A DNA stretch of 64,000 bases from Phymorhynchus buccinoides (lineage: Eukaryota > Mollusca > Gastropoda > Neogastropoda > Raphitomidae). The stretch lies in assembly GCA_017654935.2 (NCBI GenBank), contig CM065713.1, positions 17,171,945-17,235,944 of the forward strand. The letters run 5' to 3'. Made by a program: the position numbers and the translations under genes. The notes beneath the pieces are model-generated. The model saw nothing but the letters and a program-made list of their open reading frames with translations, searched no databases and had not been told where the DNA came from. The stretch's first letter is position 1, and each line of letters begins with the position of its first letter. Positions 1 to 13,810 of this stretch are shown piece by piece.

Positions 1-3000
1 AAGATCACTGATAGTCACAGTGATGTATAACTAGCAGGGACAAAGATCACAGTGACATGTATAACTAGCAGGGACAAAATCACTGATAGTCAAGACAGTG
101 ATGTATAACTAGCAGGGACAAAGATCACTGATAGTCACAAGACAGTGATGTATAACTAGCAGGGACAAAGATCACTGATAGTCAAGACAGTGATGTATAA
201 CTAGCAGGGACAAAAACTGATATCAAGACAGTGATGTATAACTAGCAGGGACAAAGATCACTGATAGTCAAGACAGTGATGTATAACTAGCAGGGACAAA
301 GATCACTGATAGTCAAGACAGTGATGTATAACTAGCAGGGACAAAGATCACTGATAGTCAAGACAGTGATGTATAACTAGCAGGGACAAAGATCACTGAT
401 AGTCACAGTATAACATGATGTATAACTAGCATGACAAAGATCACTGACAGTGACAGTGATGTATAACTAGCAGGGACAAAGATCACTGATAGTCACAAGA
501 CAGTGATGACAGGGACAAAGATCACTGATAGTCACAGACAGTGATGTATAACTAGCAGGGACAAAGATCACTGATAGTCAAGACAGTGATGTATAACTAG
601 CAGGGACAAAGATCACTGATAGTCACAAGACAGTGATGTAACTAGCAGGGACAAAGATCACTGATAGTCAAGACAGTGATGTATAACTAGCAGGGACAAA
701 GATCACTGATAGTCAAGACAGTGATGTATAACTAGCAGGGACAAAGATCACTGATAGTCAAGACAGTGATGTATAACTAGCAGGGACAAAGATCACTGAT
801 AGTCAAGACAGTGATGTATAACTAGCAGGGACAAAGATCACTGATAGTCAAGACAGTGATGTATAACTAGCAGGGACAAAGATCACTGATAGTCACAGTG
901 ATGTATAACTAGCAGGGACAAAGATCACTGATAGTCAAGACAGTGATGTATAACTAGCAGGGACAAAGATCACTGATAGTCACAAGACAGTGATGTATAA
1001 CTAGCAGGGACAAAGATCACTGATAGTCACAGACAGTGATGTATAACTAGCAGGGACAAAGATCACTGATAGTCAAGACAGTGATGACAGTGATGTATAA
1101 CTAGCAGGGACAAAGATCACTGATAGTCAAGACAGTGATGTATAACTAGCAGGGACAAAGATCACTGATAGTCAAGACAGTGATGTATAACTAGCAGGGA
1201 CAAAGATCACTGATAGTCAAGACAGTGATGTATAACTAGCAGGGACAAAGATCACTGATAGTCAAGACAGTGATGTATAACTAGCAGGGACAAAGATCAC
1301 TGATAGTCAAGACAGTGATGTATAACTAGCAGGGACAAAGATCACTGATAGTCACAAGACAGTGATGTATAACTAGCAGGGACAAAGATCACTGATAGTC
1401 ACAAGACAGTGATGTATAACTAGCAGGGACAAAGATCACTGATAGTCACAGACAGTGATGTATAACTAGCAGGGACAAAGATCACTGATAGTCAAGACAG
1501 TGATGTATAACTAGCAGGGACAAAGATCACTGATAGTCACAAGACAGTGATGTATAACTAGCAGGGACAAAGATCACTGATAGTCACAAGACAGTGATGT
1601 ATAACTAGCAGGGACAAAGATCACTGACAGTGATGTAACTAGCAGGGACAAAGATCACTGATAGTCACAAGACATAACTAGCAGGGACAAAGATCACTGA
1701 TAGTCACAAGACAGTGATGTATAACTAGCAGGGACAAAGATCACTGATAGTCACAAGACAGTGATGTATAACTAGCAGGGACAAAGATCACTGATAGTCA
1801 AGACAGTGATGTATAACTAGCAGGGACAAACAGTGATGTATAACTAGCAGGGACAAATCACACAGTGATGTATAACTAGCAGGGACAAAGATCACTGATA
1901 GTCAAGACAGTGATGTATAACTAGCAGGGACAAAGATCACTGATAGTCACAAGACAGTGATGTATAACTAGCAGGGACAAAGATCACTGATAGTCACAAG
2001 ACAGTGATGTATAACTAGCAGGGACAAAGATCACTGATAGTCACAAGACAGTGATGTATAACTAGCAGGGACAAAGATCACTGATAGTCACAAGACAGTG
2101 ATGTATAACTAGCAGGGACAAAGATCACTGATATCACTGATAGTCACACAGACAGTGATGTATAACTAGCAGGGACAAAGATCACTGATAGTCAAGACAG
2201 TGATGTATAACTAGCAGGGACAAAGATCACTGATAGTCAAGACAGTGATGTATAACTAGCAGGGACAAAGATCACTGATAGACAAGACAGTGATGTATAA
2301 CAGCAGGGACAAAGATCACTGATAGTCAAGACAGTGATGTATAACTAGCAGGGACAAAGATCACTGATAGTCAAGACAGTGATGTATAACTAGCAGGGAC
2401 AAAGATCACTGATAGTCACATGACAGTGATGTATAACTAGCAGGGACAAAGATCAGACAGTGATGTATAACTAGCAGGGACAAAGATCACTGATAGTCAC
2501 AAGACAGTGATGTATAACTAGCAGGGACAAAGATCACTGATAGTCACAAGACAGTGATGTATAACTAGCAGGGACAAAGATCACTGATAGTCAAGACAGT
2601 GATGTATAACTAGCAGGGACAAAGATCACTGATAGTCAAGACAGTGATGTATAACTAGCAGGGACAAAGATCACTGATAGTCAAGACAGTGATGTATAAC
2701 TAGCAGGGACAAAGATCACTGATAGTCACTGATAGACAGTGATGTATAACTAGCAGGGACAAAGATCACTGATAGTCAAGACAGTGATGTATAACTAGCA
2801 GGGACAAAGATCACTGATAGTCACAAGACAGTGATGTATAACTAGCAGGGACAAAAATCACTGATAGTCACAGTGATGTATAACTAGCAGGGACAAAGAT
2901 CACTGATAGTCACAAGACAGTGATGTATAACTAGCAGGGACAAAGATCACTGATAGTCAAGACAGTGATGTATAACTAGCAGGGACAAAGATCACTGATA

Positions 3001-6000
3001 GTCACAAGACAGTGATGTATAACTAGCAGGGACAAAGATCACTGATAGTCACAAGACAGTGATGTATAACTGTATCACTGATAGTCAAGACAGTGATGTA
3101 TAACTAGCAGGGACAAAAGATCACTGATAGTCAAGACAGTGATGTATAACTAGCAGGGACAAAGATCACTGATAGTCAAGACAGTGATGTATAACTAGCA
3201 GGGACAAAGATCACTGATAGTCACAAGACAGTGATGTATAACTAGCAGGGACAAAGATCACTGATAGTCACAAGACAGTGATGTATAACTAGCAGGGACA
3301 AAGATCACTGATAGTCACTGATAGTCAAGACAGTGATGTATAACTAGCAGGGACAAAGATCACTGATAGTCACAAGACAGTGATGTATAACTAGCAGGGA
3401 CAAAGATCACTGATAGTCACAAGACAGTGATGTATAACTAGCAGGGACAAAGATCACTGATAGTCACAAGACAGTGATGTATAACTAGCAGGGACAAAGA
3501 TCACTGATAGTCACAGACAGTGATGTATAACTAGCAGGGACAAAGATCACTGATAGTCACAAGACAGTGATGTATAACTAGCAGGGACAAAGATCACTGA
3601 TAGTCACAAGACAGTGATGTATAACTAGCAGGGACAAAGATCACTGATAGTCACAAGACAGTGATGTATAACTAGCAGGGACAAAGATCACTGATAGTCA
3701 CAAGACAGTGATGTATAACTAGCAGGGACAAAGATCACTGATAGTCACAAGACAGTGATGTATAACTAGCAGGGACAAAGATCACTGATAGTCAAGACAG
3801 TGATGTATAACTAGCAGGGACAAAGATCACTGATAGTCAAGACAGTGATGTATAACTAGCAGGGACAAAGATCACTGATAGTCACAAGACAGTGATGTAT
3901 AACTAGCAGGGACAAAGATCACTGATAGTCACAAGACAGTGATGTATAACTAGCAGGGACAAAGATCACTGATAGTCAAGACAGTGATGTATAACTAGCA
4001 GGGACAAACTGATATCACTGATAGTAGCACAAGACAGTGATGTATAACTAGCAGGGACAAAGATCACTGATAGTCACAGACAGTGATGTATAACTAGCAG
4101 GGACAAAACTGATATCACTGTATAATAGTCACAGTCAAGACAGTGATGTATAACTAGCAGGGACAAAGATCACTGATAGTCACATGACAGTGATGTATAA
4201 CTAGCAGGGACAAAGTCACAAGACAGTGATGTATAATAGCAGGGACAAAGATCACTGATAGTCACAAGACAGTGATGTATAACTAGCAGGGACAAAGATC
4301 ACTGATAGTCACATGACAGTGATGTATAACTAGCAGGGACAAAGATCACTGATAGTCACTGATAGTGACAGTGATGTATAACTAGCAGGGACAAAGATCA
4401 CTGATAGTCACATGACAGTGATGTATAACTAGCAGGGACAAAGATCACTGATAGTCACATGACAGTGATGTATAACTAGCAGGGACAAAGATCAATAGTC
4501 ACAAGACAGTGATGTATAACTAGCAGGGACAAAGATCACTGATAGTCACATGACAGTGATGTATAACTAGCAGGGACAAAGATCACTGATAGTCACATGA
4601 CAGTGATGTATAACTAGCAGGGACAAAGATCACTGATAGTCACAAGACAGTGATGTATAACTAGCAGGGACAAAAAGATCACTGATAGTCACAAGACAGT
4701 GATGTATAACTAGCAGGGACAAAGATCACTGATAGTCAAGACAGTGATGTATAACTAGCAGGGACAAAGATCACTGATAGTCACAGACAGTGATGTATAA
4801 CTAGCAGGGACAAAGATCACTGATAGTCACAAGACAGTGATGTATAACTAGCAGGGACAAAGATCACTGATAGTCACAAGACAGTGATGTATAACTAGCA
4901 GGGACAAAGATCACTGATAGTCACAAGACAGTGATGTATAACTAGCAGGGACAAAGATCACTGATAGTCAAGACAGTGATGTATAACTAGCAGGGACAAA
5001 GTCACATCAGTGATGTATAACTGATAGTCACTGATAGTCAAGACAGTGATGTATAACTAGCAGGGACAAAGATCACTGATAGTCAAGACAGTGATGTATA
5101 ACTAGCAGGGACAAAGATCACTGAGTAGTATAACTAGCAGGGACAAGACAGTGATGTATAACTAGCAGGGACAAAGATCACTGATAGTCAAGACAGTGAT
5201 GTATAACTAGCAGGGACAAAGATCACTGATAGTCACAAGACAGTGATGTATAACTAGCAGGGACAAAGATCACTCACTGATAGTCACAAGACAGTGATGT
5301 ATAACTAGCAGGGACAAACTGATATCACTGATAGTCACAAGACAGTGATGTATAACTAGCAGGGACAAAGATCACTGATAGTCACAAGACAGTGATGTAT
5401 AACTAGCAGGGACAAAGATCACTGATAGTCACAAGACAGTGATGTATAACTAGCAGGGACAAAGATCACTGATAGTCACAAGACAGTGATGTATAACTAG
5501 CAGGGACAAAGATCACTGATAGACAGTGATGTATAACTAGCAGGGACAAAAGATCACTGATAGTCACAAGACAGTGATGTATAACTAGCAGGGACAAAGA
5601 TCACTGATAGTCACAAGACAGTGATGTATAACTAGCAGGGACAAAAATCACTGATAGTCAAGACAGTGATGTATAACTAGCAGGGACAAAGATCACTGAT
5701 AGTCAAGACAGTGATGTATAACTAGCAGGGACAAAGATCACTGATAGTCACAAGACAGTGATGTATAACTAGCAGGGACAAAGATCACTGATAGTCACAA
5801 GACAGTGATGTATAACTAGCAGGGACAAAGATCACTGATAGTCACAAGACAGTGATGTATAACTAGCAGGGACAAAGATCACTGATAGTCACAAGACAGT
5901 GATGTATAACTAGCAGGGACAAAGATCACTGATAGTCACATGACAGTGATGTATAACTAGCAGGGACAAAGATCACTGATAGTCACAAGACAGTGATGTA

Positions 6001-6588
6001 TAACTAGCAGGGACAAAGATCACTGATAGTCACAAGACAGTGATGTATAACTAGCAGGGACAAAGATCACTGATAGTAACAAGACAGTGATGTATAACTA
6101 GCAGGGACAAAGATCACTGATAGTAGCAGGGACAAGACAGTGATGTATAACTAGCAGGGACAAAGATCACTCAAGAGTGAGTAACTAAGGGACAAAGTGA
6201 TAGTGTGATGTAACTAGCAGGGACAAAGATCACTGATAGTCAAGACAGTGATGTATAACTAGCAGGGACAAAGATCACTGATAGTCAAGACAGTGATGTA
6301 TAACTAGCAGGGACAAAGATCACTGATAGTCAAGACAGTGATGTATAACTAGCAGGGACAAAGATCACTGATAGTCACAAGACAGTGATGTATAACTAGC
6401 AGGGACAAAGATCACTGATAGTCAAGACAGTGATGTATAACTAGCAGGGACAAAGATCACTGATAGTCACATGACAGTGATGTATAACTAGCAGGGACAA
6501 AGATCACTGATAGTCACATGACAGTGATGTATAACTAGCAGGGACAAAGATCACTGATAGTGATAGTATTAAGACAGTGATGTCACAA
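1..6588. repeat. Satellite array, about 45-47 bp unit
   Basis: The window opens inside a head-to-tail array of roughly 140 units. The commonest units are 45 bp and 47 bp and differ by a CA in the middle (agtcaagaca versus agtcacaagaca). Each unit contains atcactg, then 10-12 bases, then cagtgat, which is a perfect 7-bp inverted repeat able to form a small hairpin. Some units are truncated or rearranged, for example near 3070, 4010, 4115, 5000 and 6165-6210. No open frame of note crosses the array. The left edge lies outside the window, so total length is unknown. The right edge decays over about 40 bp near 6550-6590. Confidence 0.98.
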
Positions 6589-7440
6589 GTGGGAAACTCC
6601 GATCCAGTCTTGGAGTACATGTAAATGATAAATAATTGAATTAATTATTAGTGACAAAAATTAATGAGAAAATGTAATTAGCTTTAAATGTTCGCTAAGA
6701 ATGGCAACACTGAAAAAAACAAAGAACCGAAAAATTGTGTGTGCTAATCTACATGATTCCCAACAACACAAAAAACATACATGTGTACACACACAAAAAC
6801 ACCAAGCCTTTGGCATTTTCAACATTTCTTATTATTTTAACACTTTATTACAATTGGACATCGAGACAAGCATTTTCCCCTCGCATTGATACACTCTCTT
6901 CCATTTTGATAGGAATCTTCCATTCACTATCTTACAACAAATCTATGAACCCTCACATTCTCACAAATTAATTGGAAAATCTATGTGCAGTATTAAGAGA
7001 GAGAGAGAGAGACAGACAGAGTCCAAATTAATTTCAAATGTTTTTTTGCTTATATTCATAAAAAAATCATAAAATGCACCCCTTTTAATTTTGTTTTTTG
7101 TTTCTTTTTAAAGGAAAATGTGTATTTATGTCATGAATAAGACGAACATAAAGGGAGAGAAACAGCAAGTTTGATTGCCCTGCTACACCTGGGCCTGTAA
7201 CTATGAGCGACAATTAGATTAAAGTCCATCTTAGAGCTGATCAATGATTTGCTGAGCCCTTCTTGAGTGCTGCGAATTTGCCCTAGGCAGATTATACAGC
7301 GGCTTGAGTAATACCTAGTTCATTTGTAGAATTGGATATTTCTGACTGCTCTACTTTCAGCACATGTGCGAGGAACATTTTTTGGCATACATATGCATGT
7401 AGGATTTATGTATTTAATTCATCATGATTTCTGTACTCAT
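6589..7440. other. Unassigned AT-rich sequence
   Basis: Mostly AT-rich single-copy-looking sequence with a short AG/ACAG microsatellite near 6993-7020. Two overlapping frames of 62 and 78 codons (6701-6971) have no recognisable motif and look like chance. I see no gene here. Confidence 0.5.
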
Positions 7441-8690
7441 TGATTAATTTATTCATTACTTATTTATTCATCATTTTAAAGGTGAAAATTACCTATATAC
7501 TTGTTTACTTTAATGCACATTGATATTGCATAATGCACATTGCACACACACACACTAATAGTCTACAAACACACACAATACCACGCAGGTTTCTGACATG
7601 ACCAGATAGGCCAACTAGGCCTCAAATAATGTGGTACCGTTTGTTAGATGGTACTAATTCATAGCAATGCGATAAAACATGACTGGGATCATTAGCGATC
7701 TCCATGGCTTTTCGCACCACACGGTTTTCATACAACTAACACAAACTGTCCTGTTTTCTACCCATGATTTTGCTACCAACATTCACAAGTTTGTTCAGAA
7801 CTCTTTGTTTTTACATTCAGGCCACTATACCAACAAATGAATAAGAAAGTTATAATAGATTCTAGAAAACAACGATAAAAGCTTTGGAGAAGATCTGCGC
7901 TAACATGGAAAGATCCTAGCTTTTTCAGGCAGTACATCCTTGTCTGGCACTTCTTGGAAACATGATCAACATGAGCTAAAAGTAAACTTATTGTCTATGA
8001 TTGTTCCCAGATACTTGTATTCATCTACCCTTTCGACTGTCACACCTTTAATTTAATTGGTACTGGGGATTTCCTGAAGTCAACTACCATTTCTTTTGTT
8101 TTTGTTACATTGAGGTCAAGATAGTTTTCCTCACACCAGGACACAAACTTTTCAACCTGCTCAAAGTAAGTACTATCTGAGTTAAGAAGATCAACTCATC
8201 AGAGTATTTAATGATTGGGGTAGAATCTGTTCCTTTACAATCATTTGTGCAAAGGATGAAGAGAACAGGAGATAGGACAAAGCATTGAGGACAGCCAGTG
8301 GATACAAACATTGTGAAGGACAGCATTTTGGAATCTCACCATCTGCGTGCGGTTTGAAATCTCACCATCTGCGTGCGGTTTGGAATCTCACCATCTGCGT
8401 GCGGTTTGGAATCTCACCATCTGCGTGCGGTTAAGTAGACAAGTCTGTTGTTGACACTCATGTTTATTACTTTGGCTGCTAAAAGATGGGGTTGTATGGT
8501 GTTAAAAGCAGAAGAGAAGTCAATGAAGAGGATTCTGACTAAAGAATGTTCGTTTTTTTAAAGTGTTGCATTATCTGTGGATATGTTCTGCTTGTATGCA
8601 AACTGAAGAGGGTCAAGATGCTCTGTTGTAGACTTGAGAAGACGTAGGATAATTTTTTCAAAACATTTCATGTGTGTTTGAAGACTTTAG
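7440..8690 (-). mobile_element. Rex1/CR1-like LINE remnant, reverse transcriptase region
   Basis: The reverse strand carries a decayed non-LTR reverse transcriptase. From high to low coordinates the readable pieces are: a segment with FIDFSSAFNTIQPHLL (about 8470-8540); the STG-PQ...VLSPVLFIL block and a degraded catalytic box IIKYSDELIFL (8105-8326, expected YSDDT-type); LDLNVTKTKEMVVDFRKSP (about 8060-8120); VDEYKYLGTIIDNKFTF (about 7985-8030); and a C-terminal VVRKAMEIANDPSHVLSH (about 7650-7720). The order and wording match the Rex1/CR1 group of the jockey supergroup. Frameshifts, stops and loss of one catalytic Asp show it is dead. The 5' half (endonuclease) is missing. The AT-rich stretch down to 7440 may be the 3' UTR. 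Confidence 0.8.
8330..8433. repeat. Four 26-bp tandem units inside the LINE
   Basis: Four copies of a 26-bp unit beginning ggaatctcaccatctgcgtg lie end to end inside the LINE remnant. On the reverse strand the unit corresponds to the residues just before the PQG block (NRTQMVRFQ-like). Because 26 is not a multiple of 3, each extra unit shifts the frame. Confidence 0.97.
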
Positions 8691-8930
8691 CATGTTTTAT
8701 TAATAGTGTCTGCTTTTGTCTATATTATGCTTTTATGTTTTATTGTGTTTTTTATCTTATCATTATATTCCAGTAATATTATACCCTTGTGGGAAATACA
8801 TTACGTACTGAATTAATATTTTAGCTGAGCTTTTTTTTAATAAGTGGATTCTGTTTACCTTTTCAGCAAATTGATAGTTTAAAGGTGGGTGTGGGGGGTA
8901 TAATAGACTGATGACCGAAAAACTTTATTT
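8691..8930 (+). other. AT-rich stretch, possible LINE 3' tail
   Basis: The segment around 8780-8815 reads like the 3' tail of a plus-strand LINE (gggaaatacattacgtactgaat). No coding remnant precedes it, so the assignment is tentative. Confidence 0.25.
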
Positions 8931-9650
8931 TACAAGAATTCAGATTTTAGGCCAAGCCTAGCCTTCAGACAACAAACAAAAAACAGATAAGCAAAACATA
9001 ACAATAAGGCAAACAAAGCGCAACTACGGATATACATAATGATGCAAAGCATCTCAGTAAACAGTTTTTTAAACAAACAAAACACAAACAGAACTTCAAG
9101 TTCATCTCGAAAGAAAAGCGCTTCAGGAACATGCATACCTAATTAGGCATTATGCATACAGTAAGAAAAAAATAAGCTAAAGAAAACAAGCAGAGCTTAA
9201 AGAAACATGGGCATATGATGATGGAGAGCATCAAAGTAAACAAAAAGTTAACAAACAAAATGAAAATAGAACTTAGGTTCAAAGGGAAAAAACAGTAATA
9301 AAGGAAAAAATAGAACTACAAGAACACGCATCCATGGGCCTACATAGGACTTTGAACCCATGTTGTTAAAATGAAGTAAATAAATAACTGAAAAAATCAT
9401 ACACAGGTACACACCAATCTATTAACACATAAACAAGGAATGAAAGAGATGAAGAAAAAAACAAGATGGCAACACCATATAAATGTACTCCCAGTGCCAG
9501 CAACACCCCCACACAAATATCCACCCACACAGACCTCACCATACACATGAATAACGGTATAATTACTTAGACAGACAGACAGACAGGCAGAAATTGAGAG
9601 GGAGAGGAGGGAGGGAGGGAAGGAGCAAAACAAAATGACTGTCAATTATA
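8931..9650. repeat. Diverged direct duplication and microsatellites
   Basis: Two diverged copies of one sequence follow each other, about 8985-9150 and 9190-9340. Both contain a 'catcnnagtaaacannnnttnaacaaacaaaa' core and an 'aagaacatgcat/aagaacacgcat' end. ACAG and GGGA short tandem repeats follow at 9570-9625. The short frames here show no domain. Confidence 0.5.
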
Positions 9651-9765
9651 TAGGTAAACATTCATGAATAATTTATCTGTTGCCAAAAATAATATATTGC
9701 ATGCCACTTGTAAATTTAGAATGATCTCCCATGAATTTCATCAAATAAGACCTACTGACCTACAT

Positions 9766-10797
9766 AGATGATTCTTGTAGCCTCTAATCACACAATTAAA
9801 ACTCAGGTTCTCCCAGGTTCTTTCGACATTGATGGCACTGAGATCAAGCTATCAACATATGTCCGCAATCTAGGTGTTACTTTGGACCAAACCCTTTCTT
9901 TCAAACAGCATGTTTCCAATGTTTGCAAGTCTTGCTACCTAGAACTTTGAAGAATTAGTTCAATCCCCCGTTTCCTTTCGCCAGATGCCCTAAAGACTCT
10001 AGTCTGTGCTTTTGTTCTGTCTCGCCTTGACTACTGTAACTCACTTTTTGCTGGCTGTCCATCAACTCTCATCTCTAAGCTCCAACGGGTCCAGAATAAT
10101 GCTGCTCGTCTCATTTCTCGCTCCCCTAGGTACGATCATATTACTAAGGTTCTTCGTTCCCTACATTGGCTCCCAGTTCAATCACGTATCGACTAAAAAA
10201 TTCTCCTTGTCTTCAAGTCACTGAATGATCAGGCTCCCTTATATCTCTCTGATCTTCTTCATCTCTATGTCCCAGCTCGCCAACTACATTCATCTTCTGA
10301 TTCTCGTCTCCTTTCCCTTCCCTCCATCCGTCTCAAATCTGCTGGCCAACGTTCTTTTTCCTGTCAAGCACCATCTCTTTGGAATTCTCTGCCTTCTCCT
10401 CTCCGACACTCCAACTCAGTCTCCTCATTCAAAACCTCTCTTAAAACCCATCTTTTTCCTGCTGCACCCTAAATACTTCATCAGTTGTCTATCGTTGTGT
10501 GCACACAAGGGAAGATTGAATAAGAGGTTTGTGCTGTGTTTTGTGGTGTGTGTGTCTGTGTGTGTGAGTGTATGAGTTGTGTATGTGTGTGAGCACGCAT
10601 GTGTGCTTGTGTGTGTTTTGGTTTTGTGGGTTATGTGTGCACGCATGTGCGTGTGTGTGTCTGTATGCATGTGTGTGTGTATGTCTGTGCATACATTGTG
10701 TGAGTGTATTTGTATGTGTTTGTGTGTGTGTGTGTTGGTGTATGTGGTCAGTCTGTGCAACTCAGTTGCTATGGCTTACTGAATGAAAGATGAATAA

Positions 10798-10828
<31 letters not shown>

Positions 10829-10920
10829 AATAGAGAGAGAGAGTTGCTTTGTATATGCGTTGTTGCTGGTTGTCCTTAAAAAACATTTAAGTTAAATACT
10901 ATTTTTGCTATCTACTTGAT
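9766..10920 (+). mobile_element. L2/CR1-like LINE, 5'-truncated, copy 1
   Basis: The plus strand encodes the C-terminal third of a non-LTR reverse transcriptase, interrupted by stops and frameshifts. Landmarks are YVRNLGVTLDQTLSFKQHV (from about 9860), SRLDYCNSLFAGCPSTLISK (about 10020-10080), a block with RSLHWLPVQSRI (about 10155-10190) and WNSLPSPLRHSNS (about 10380-10420). The RT catalytic core is absent. The 3' UTR is GT-rich (10540-10740), followed by a GA run. Copy 2 at 20953-21890 has the same layout, so the GT tract belongs to the element. The expected 3' end is missing here and seems to resume at 15555. Confidence 0.85.
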
Positions 10921-10921
10921 G

Positions 10922-11193
10922 AAAAGTTAAATGAGACTTACCTGAAGTAGAAGTTTAACTGGAATTATATTGAGTGTGCTGTCGGGAAGAGGTACACACA
11001 CTCTGACCAGTGGATAACTTGAGATGTGCGCCCGCCCAGATAAGCCAGTCTTTAGCCACATGTGGTCCCTGATAAATATCTAAGGGTGGGGATTTAATGC
11101 TCTGAAGGGTGGGTATGTGTGTACCTCTTCCCAACAGCACACTCAATATAATTCCAGTTAAACTTCGACTTCAGGTAAGTCTCGTTTAACTTT
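10922..11193. mobile_element. Fold-back MITE with about 75-bp inverted arms
   Basis: The left arm (about 10922-10998) and right arm (about 11118-11193) are near-perfect reverse complements with only a few mismatches. Each outer end contains gagacttacctgaag or its complement. The middle holds a stretch (about 10991-11048) that matches the right terminus of the neighbouring 4.4-kb element, so the two are related. No coding sequence is present. Confidence 0.85.
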
Positions 11194-11258
11194 ATAATTA
11201 TATCTCGTATGCTGATTGGTCAGAGGTACACACACTCTGACCAGTGGATAACTTGAGA

Positions 11259-12470
11259 CTTCAGAGTCGGGGACCACATGTATTATACAAACATACGCGT
11301 GCTCACACTTTTTGTCATAGTGGCATTAGTGCACCTGTACTATGCTGACTTATGTGTTGTAGTGTTACTGACAAAGCTGTCCAAGACTGATTTGCTCAAG
11401 GACCTTTTGTTATCTCGCGCTCTCCTCTCTGCTGCTTCACACAGTTTTGTGGTAGAATCTGCTAAAAACGCTTGAAATTGGACCAGCCAGCGGCCATGAG
11501 AATACAGTCCATTGATACACTTATGCTTATCATTGCTGTGGTACTCACAATCCTAGTCGAATGGGTGAACATTTTTCTGTGTCCACGCCGGCAGTGCATA
11601 GAAAGCAGGAGCTTGGGAATCTGTATCCACTCTGCCTAATGCAGATATTTTTATATTAAGCTTAATTTTCCATATTGTACAACTGTCCAGGCGCTAATTT
11701 ATTGCACAGGTGTGTGGATGTCTAAGCTGAGGCAAAGATGCAGTTTGTTTATCATTACAATCATCAATTTATCCCTTAAAATAAGCATTGAACCCATATG
11801 AAACCAAAGTTTATGCATTTGTGGACATTAGATAGCCGTTGTCCGCCTTGCAATTTTGGAACTTATGTTAAATACCAATTCTGTGGCCCGTATGGACATG
11901 CTTATTCTGTAAGGGAAATCATTATTTATAGAGGTGTTATTTGATGGAAATCCAGGTCGTTTCCTCGATAGTCTTCATGCCCACTGAAGGGGTCAAGCTA
12001 GTGTAGCGTGACACATCAAGTTTGTTACTGCAGCGCAACCCATGTTCATGCACGCTGATAATGATATTGATAAGCAGTGTTTATACCAGAACTTCAGGGG
12101 TCTTCATTGAAGTTTATCGGAGGGCCTACATAGGTTAAAATGAATTTAAAGTTGTGCATAATACTGTGCAACAAGGTCCTACCGCAAAGGCTTAACAAAT
12201 GCAATGTTTTGTTAAAACGTTATATCTAGAGGTCATCAGAAAGGGACATAAATTTGTTCATAAAAGCCAGCGCGGTAAGTATAGTAGGCTAAAATTGTCA
12301 CTCTCTGCTTGGCACTGACAGCTTCCTTTTCCTAACTAAAGAGGGAAACACTAAACTGATACAGGTGACACTGCAGCTAGGCCTGTAGGGTATATGCTGG
12401 CTTGGTTCTCGCTCTCTCTCCCACCCAGTTCCTGGGGTCGGCTCTTTTATAGCCCTGAAGTGCCTTTAAG
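11259..12470. other. Interior of the TIR element, unassigned
   Basis: No domain, RNA or strong repeat is visible. A 65-codon frame at 11278-11475 has no motif I can name. Confidence 0.4.
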
Positions 12471-13810
12471 CAGCTATGATATAGCAACCAACGAGAACCA
12501 CCAAAAAAAAAAGGGTATAACTTTTGTAAACAATCATAACATTGTTACTAAGGATCACCACCGAAAGGGCCACAACAGTTATTGTTGTTGTTAAACCCTT
12601 GTAGACAATCATTACATTGTAAACAAAGAGGGTAACTGAAAAAAACATAACATTTACATTGGAAAGGGCCCATAACATTTGTTGTTGTTACTAAGCAAAT
12701 ATATCATTGTAACCAAGGAGGCCCACTGAAAAAAGGCCATAACACTTTTTATTAAATGATTATAGCATTGTAATTAAGGAGGGCCACTGACAGGGCCATA
12801 ACATTTTTTATTATTATTTTTTTTTTTTTTTAATACAATCATAACATTGTATTCAAAGATAGCCCCTGAAAAGGGCCATAACATTTTTTGTTAAACAATT
12901 ATAGCATTGTAATTAAAGATAGCCACTGAAAGGGCCATAACATTTTCAGTGAACTGTAAGATGGCTAGAAAAGGGTCAAACAAGCACATTTTTGTGCATA
13001 ACATTGTGCAAAAAGGCCAGATCATAAGCAAACAGGGTAACTTTAAAAAATAAAAACATTTTTTAAAGGCATTCATAACATAGTAAATAGAGAGAACCGC
13101 TGAAAGGCCCCATAACATTTGTTGTTTTTGCTGAGCAAATATATTATCGCAACCAAGAAGGCCCACTGAAAAAAGGGCCATAACGCTTTTTATTAAAGAT
13201 TATAGCAATGTAATTTAGGAGGGCCACAATTTATTTGATACCGTCAATGCACCTTCAGTAAATGCATTTAAAAATCGTATTGACAAAGAATTATCAAAAT
13301 ATACTTTTTCTACCAATTTGGATGTATACGAAAAACAAAGCTAAGTGTTAGTATACACTCAAGCCCAAAATAAATCCACGGGCAAATTAAAAATATTCAA
13401 ACGGAAAACAATTGATATTTGATTCAAAAATCACCACTAATGAGGGCAAAAGGCTTATACTATATATATATATAGCCTATAGCTTTATGTGATGTGAATT
13501 AAACGATTATAGCATTGTAATTAAGGAGGGCCTCTGAAAAGGGCCATAACATTTTTGTTAAACAATCATAACATTGTATTCAAAAGCCACTGAAAGGGCC
13601 ATAACATTTGTGTTAAACAATCATAACATTGTATTCAAAGGCCTCTGAAAAGGGCCATAACATTTTTGTTAAACAAATATAACATTGTAATTAAAGACAG
13701 CCACCGAAAGGGCCATGATATTTTTAGTGAACTGTAAGATGGCCAGAAGAGGGTCAGATAAGCACATTTTTGTGCATAACATTGTGTAAAAAGGCCAGAT
13801 CATAAGGGAT
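12470..13810. repeat. Degenerate minisatellite, about 60-75 bp period
   Basis: About 15 diverged units share gggccataacatttttgtta followed by an 'acaatcataacattgta' block and a 'ggccactgaaa' block. Units differ by many substitutions and indels, so the array is old. It is split by an unrelated piece at about 13215-13490 that carries a LINE C-terminus remnant. Confidence 0.85.
13218..13345 (+). mobile_element. CR1-type LINE C-terminus fragment
   Basis: The plus frame reads NLFDTVNAPSVNAFKNRIDK and continues to a stop at about 13342. 'VNA-SVN-FKNRLDK' is the usual closing motif of CR1/Crack-type reverse transcriptases. The fragment sits inside the degenerate minisatellite and has no upstream RT sequence. 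Confidence 0.6.

Noticed and set aside
1..6588. CRISPR array
   Set aside because: Units are contiguous tandem copies with no unique spacers, and the window is animal nuclear DNA.
10425..10786. Histidine/threonine- and cysteine/valine-rich ORFs
   Set aside because: They come from the GT tract in the LINE 3' UTR. The same applies at 21366-21849 and 51196-51519.
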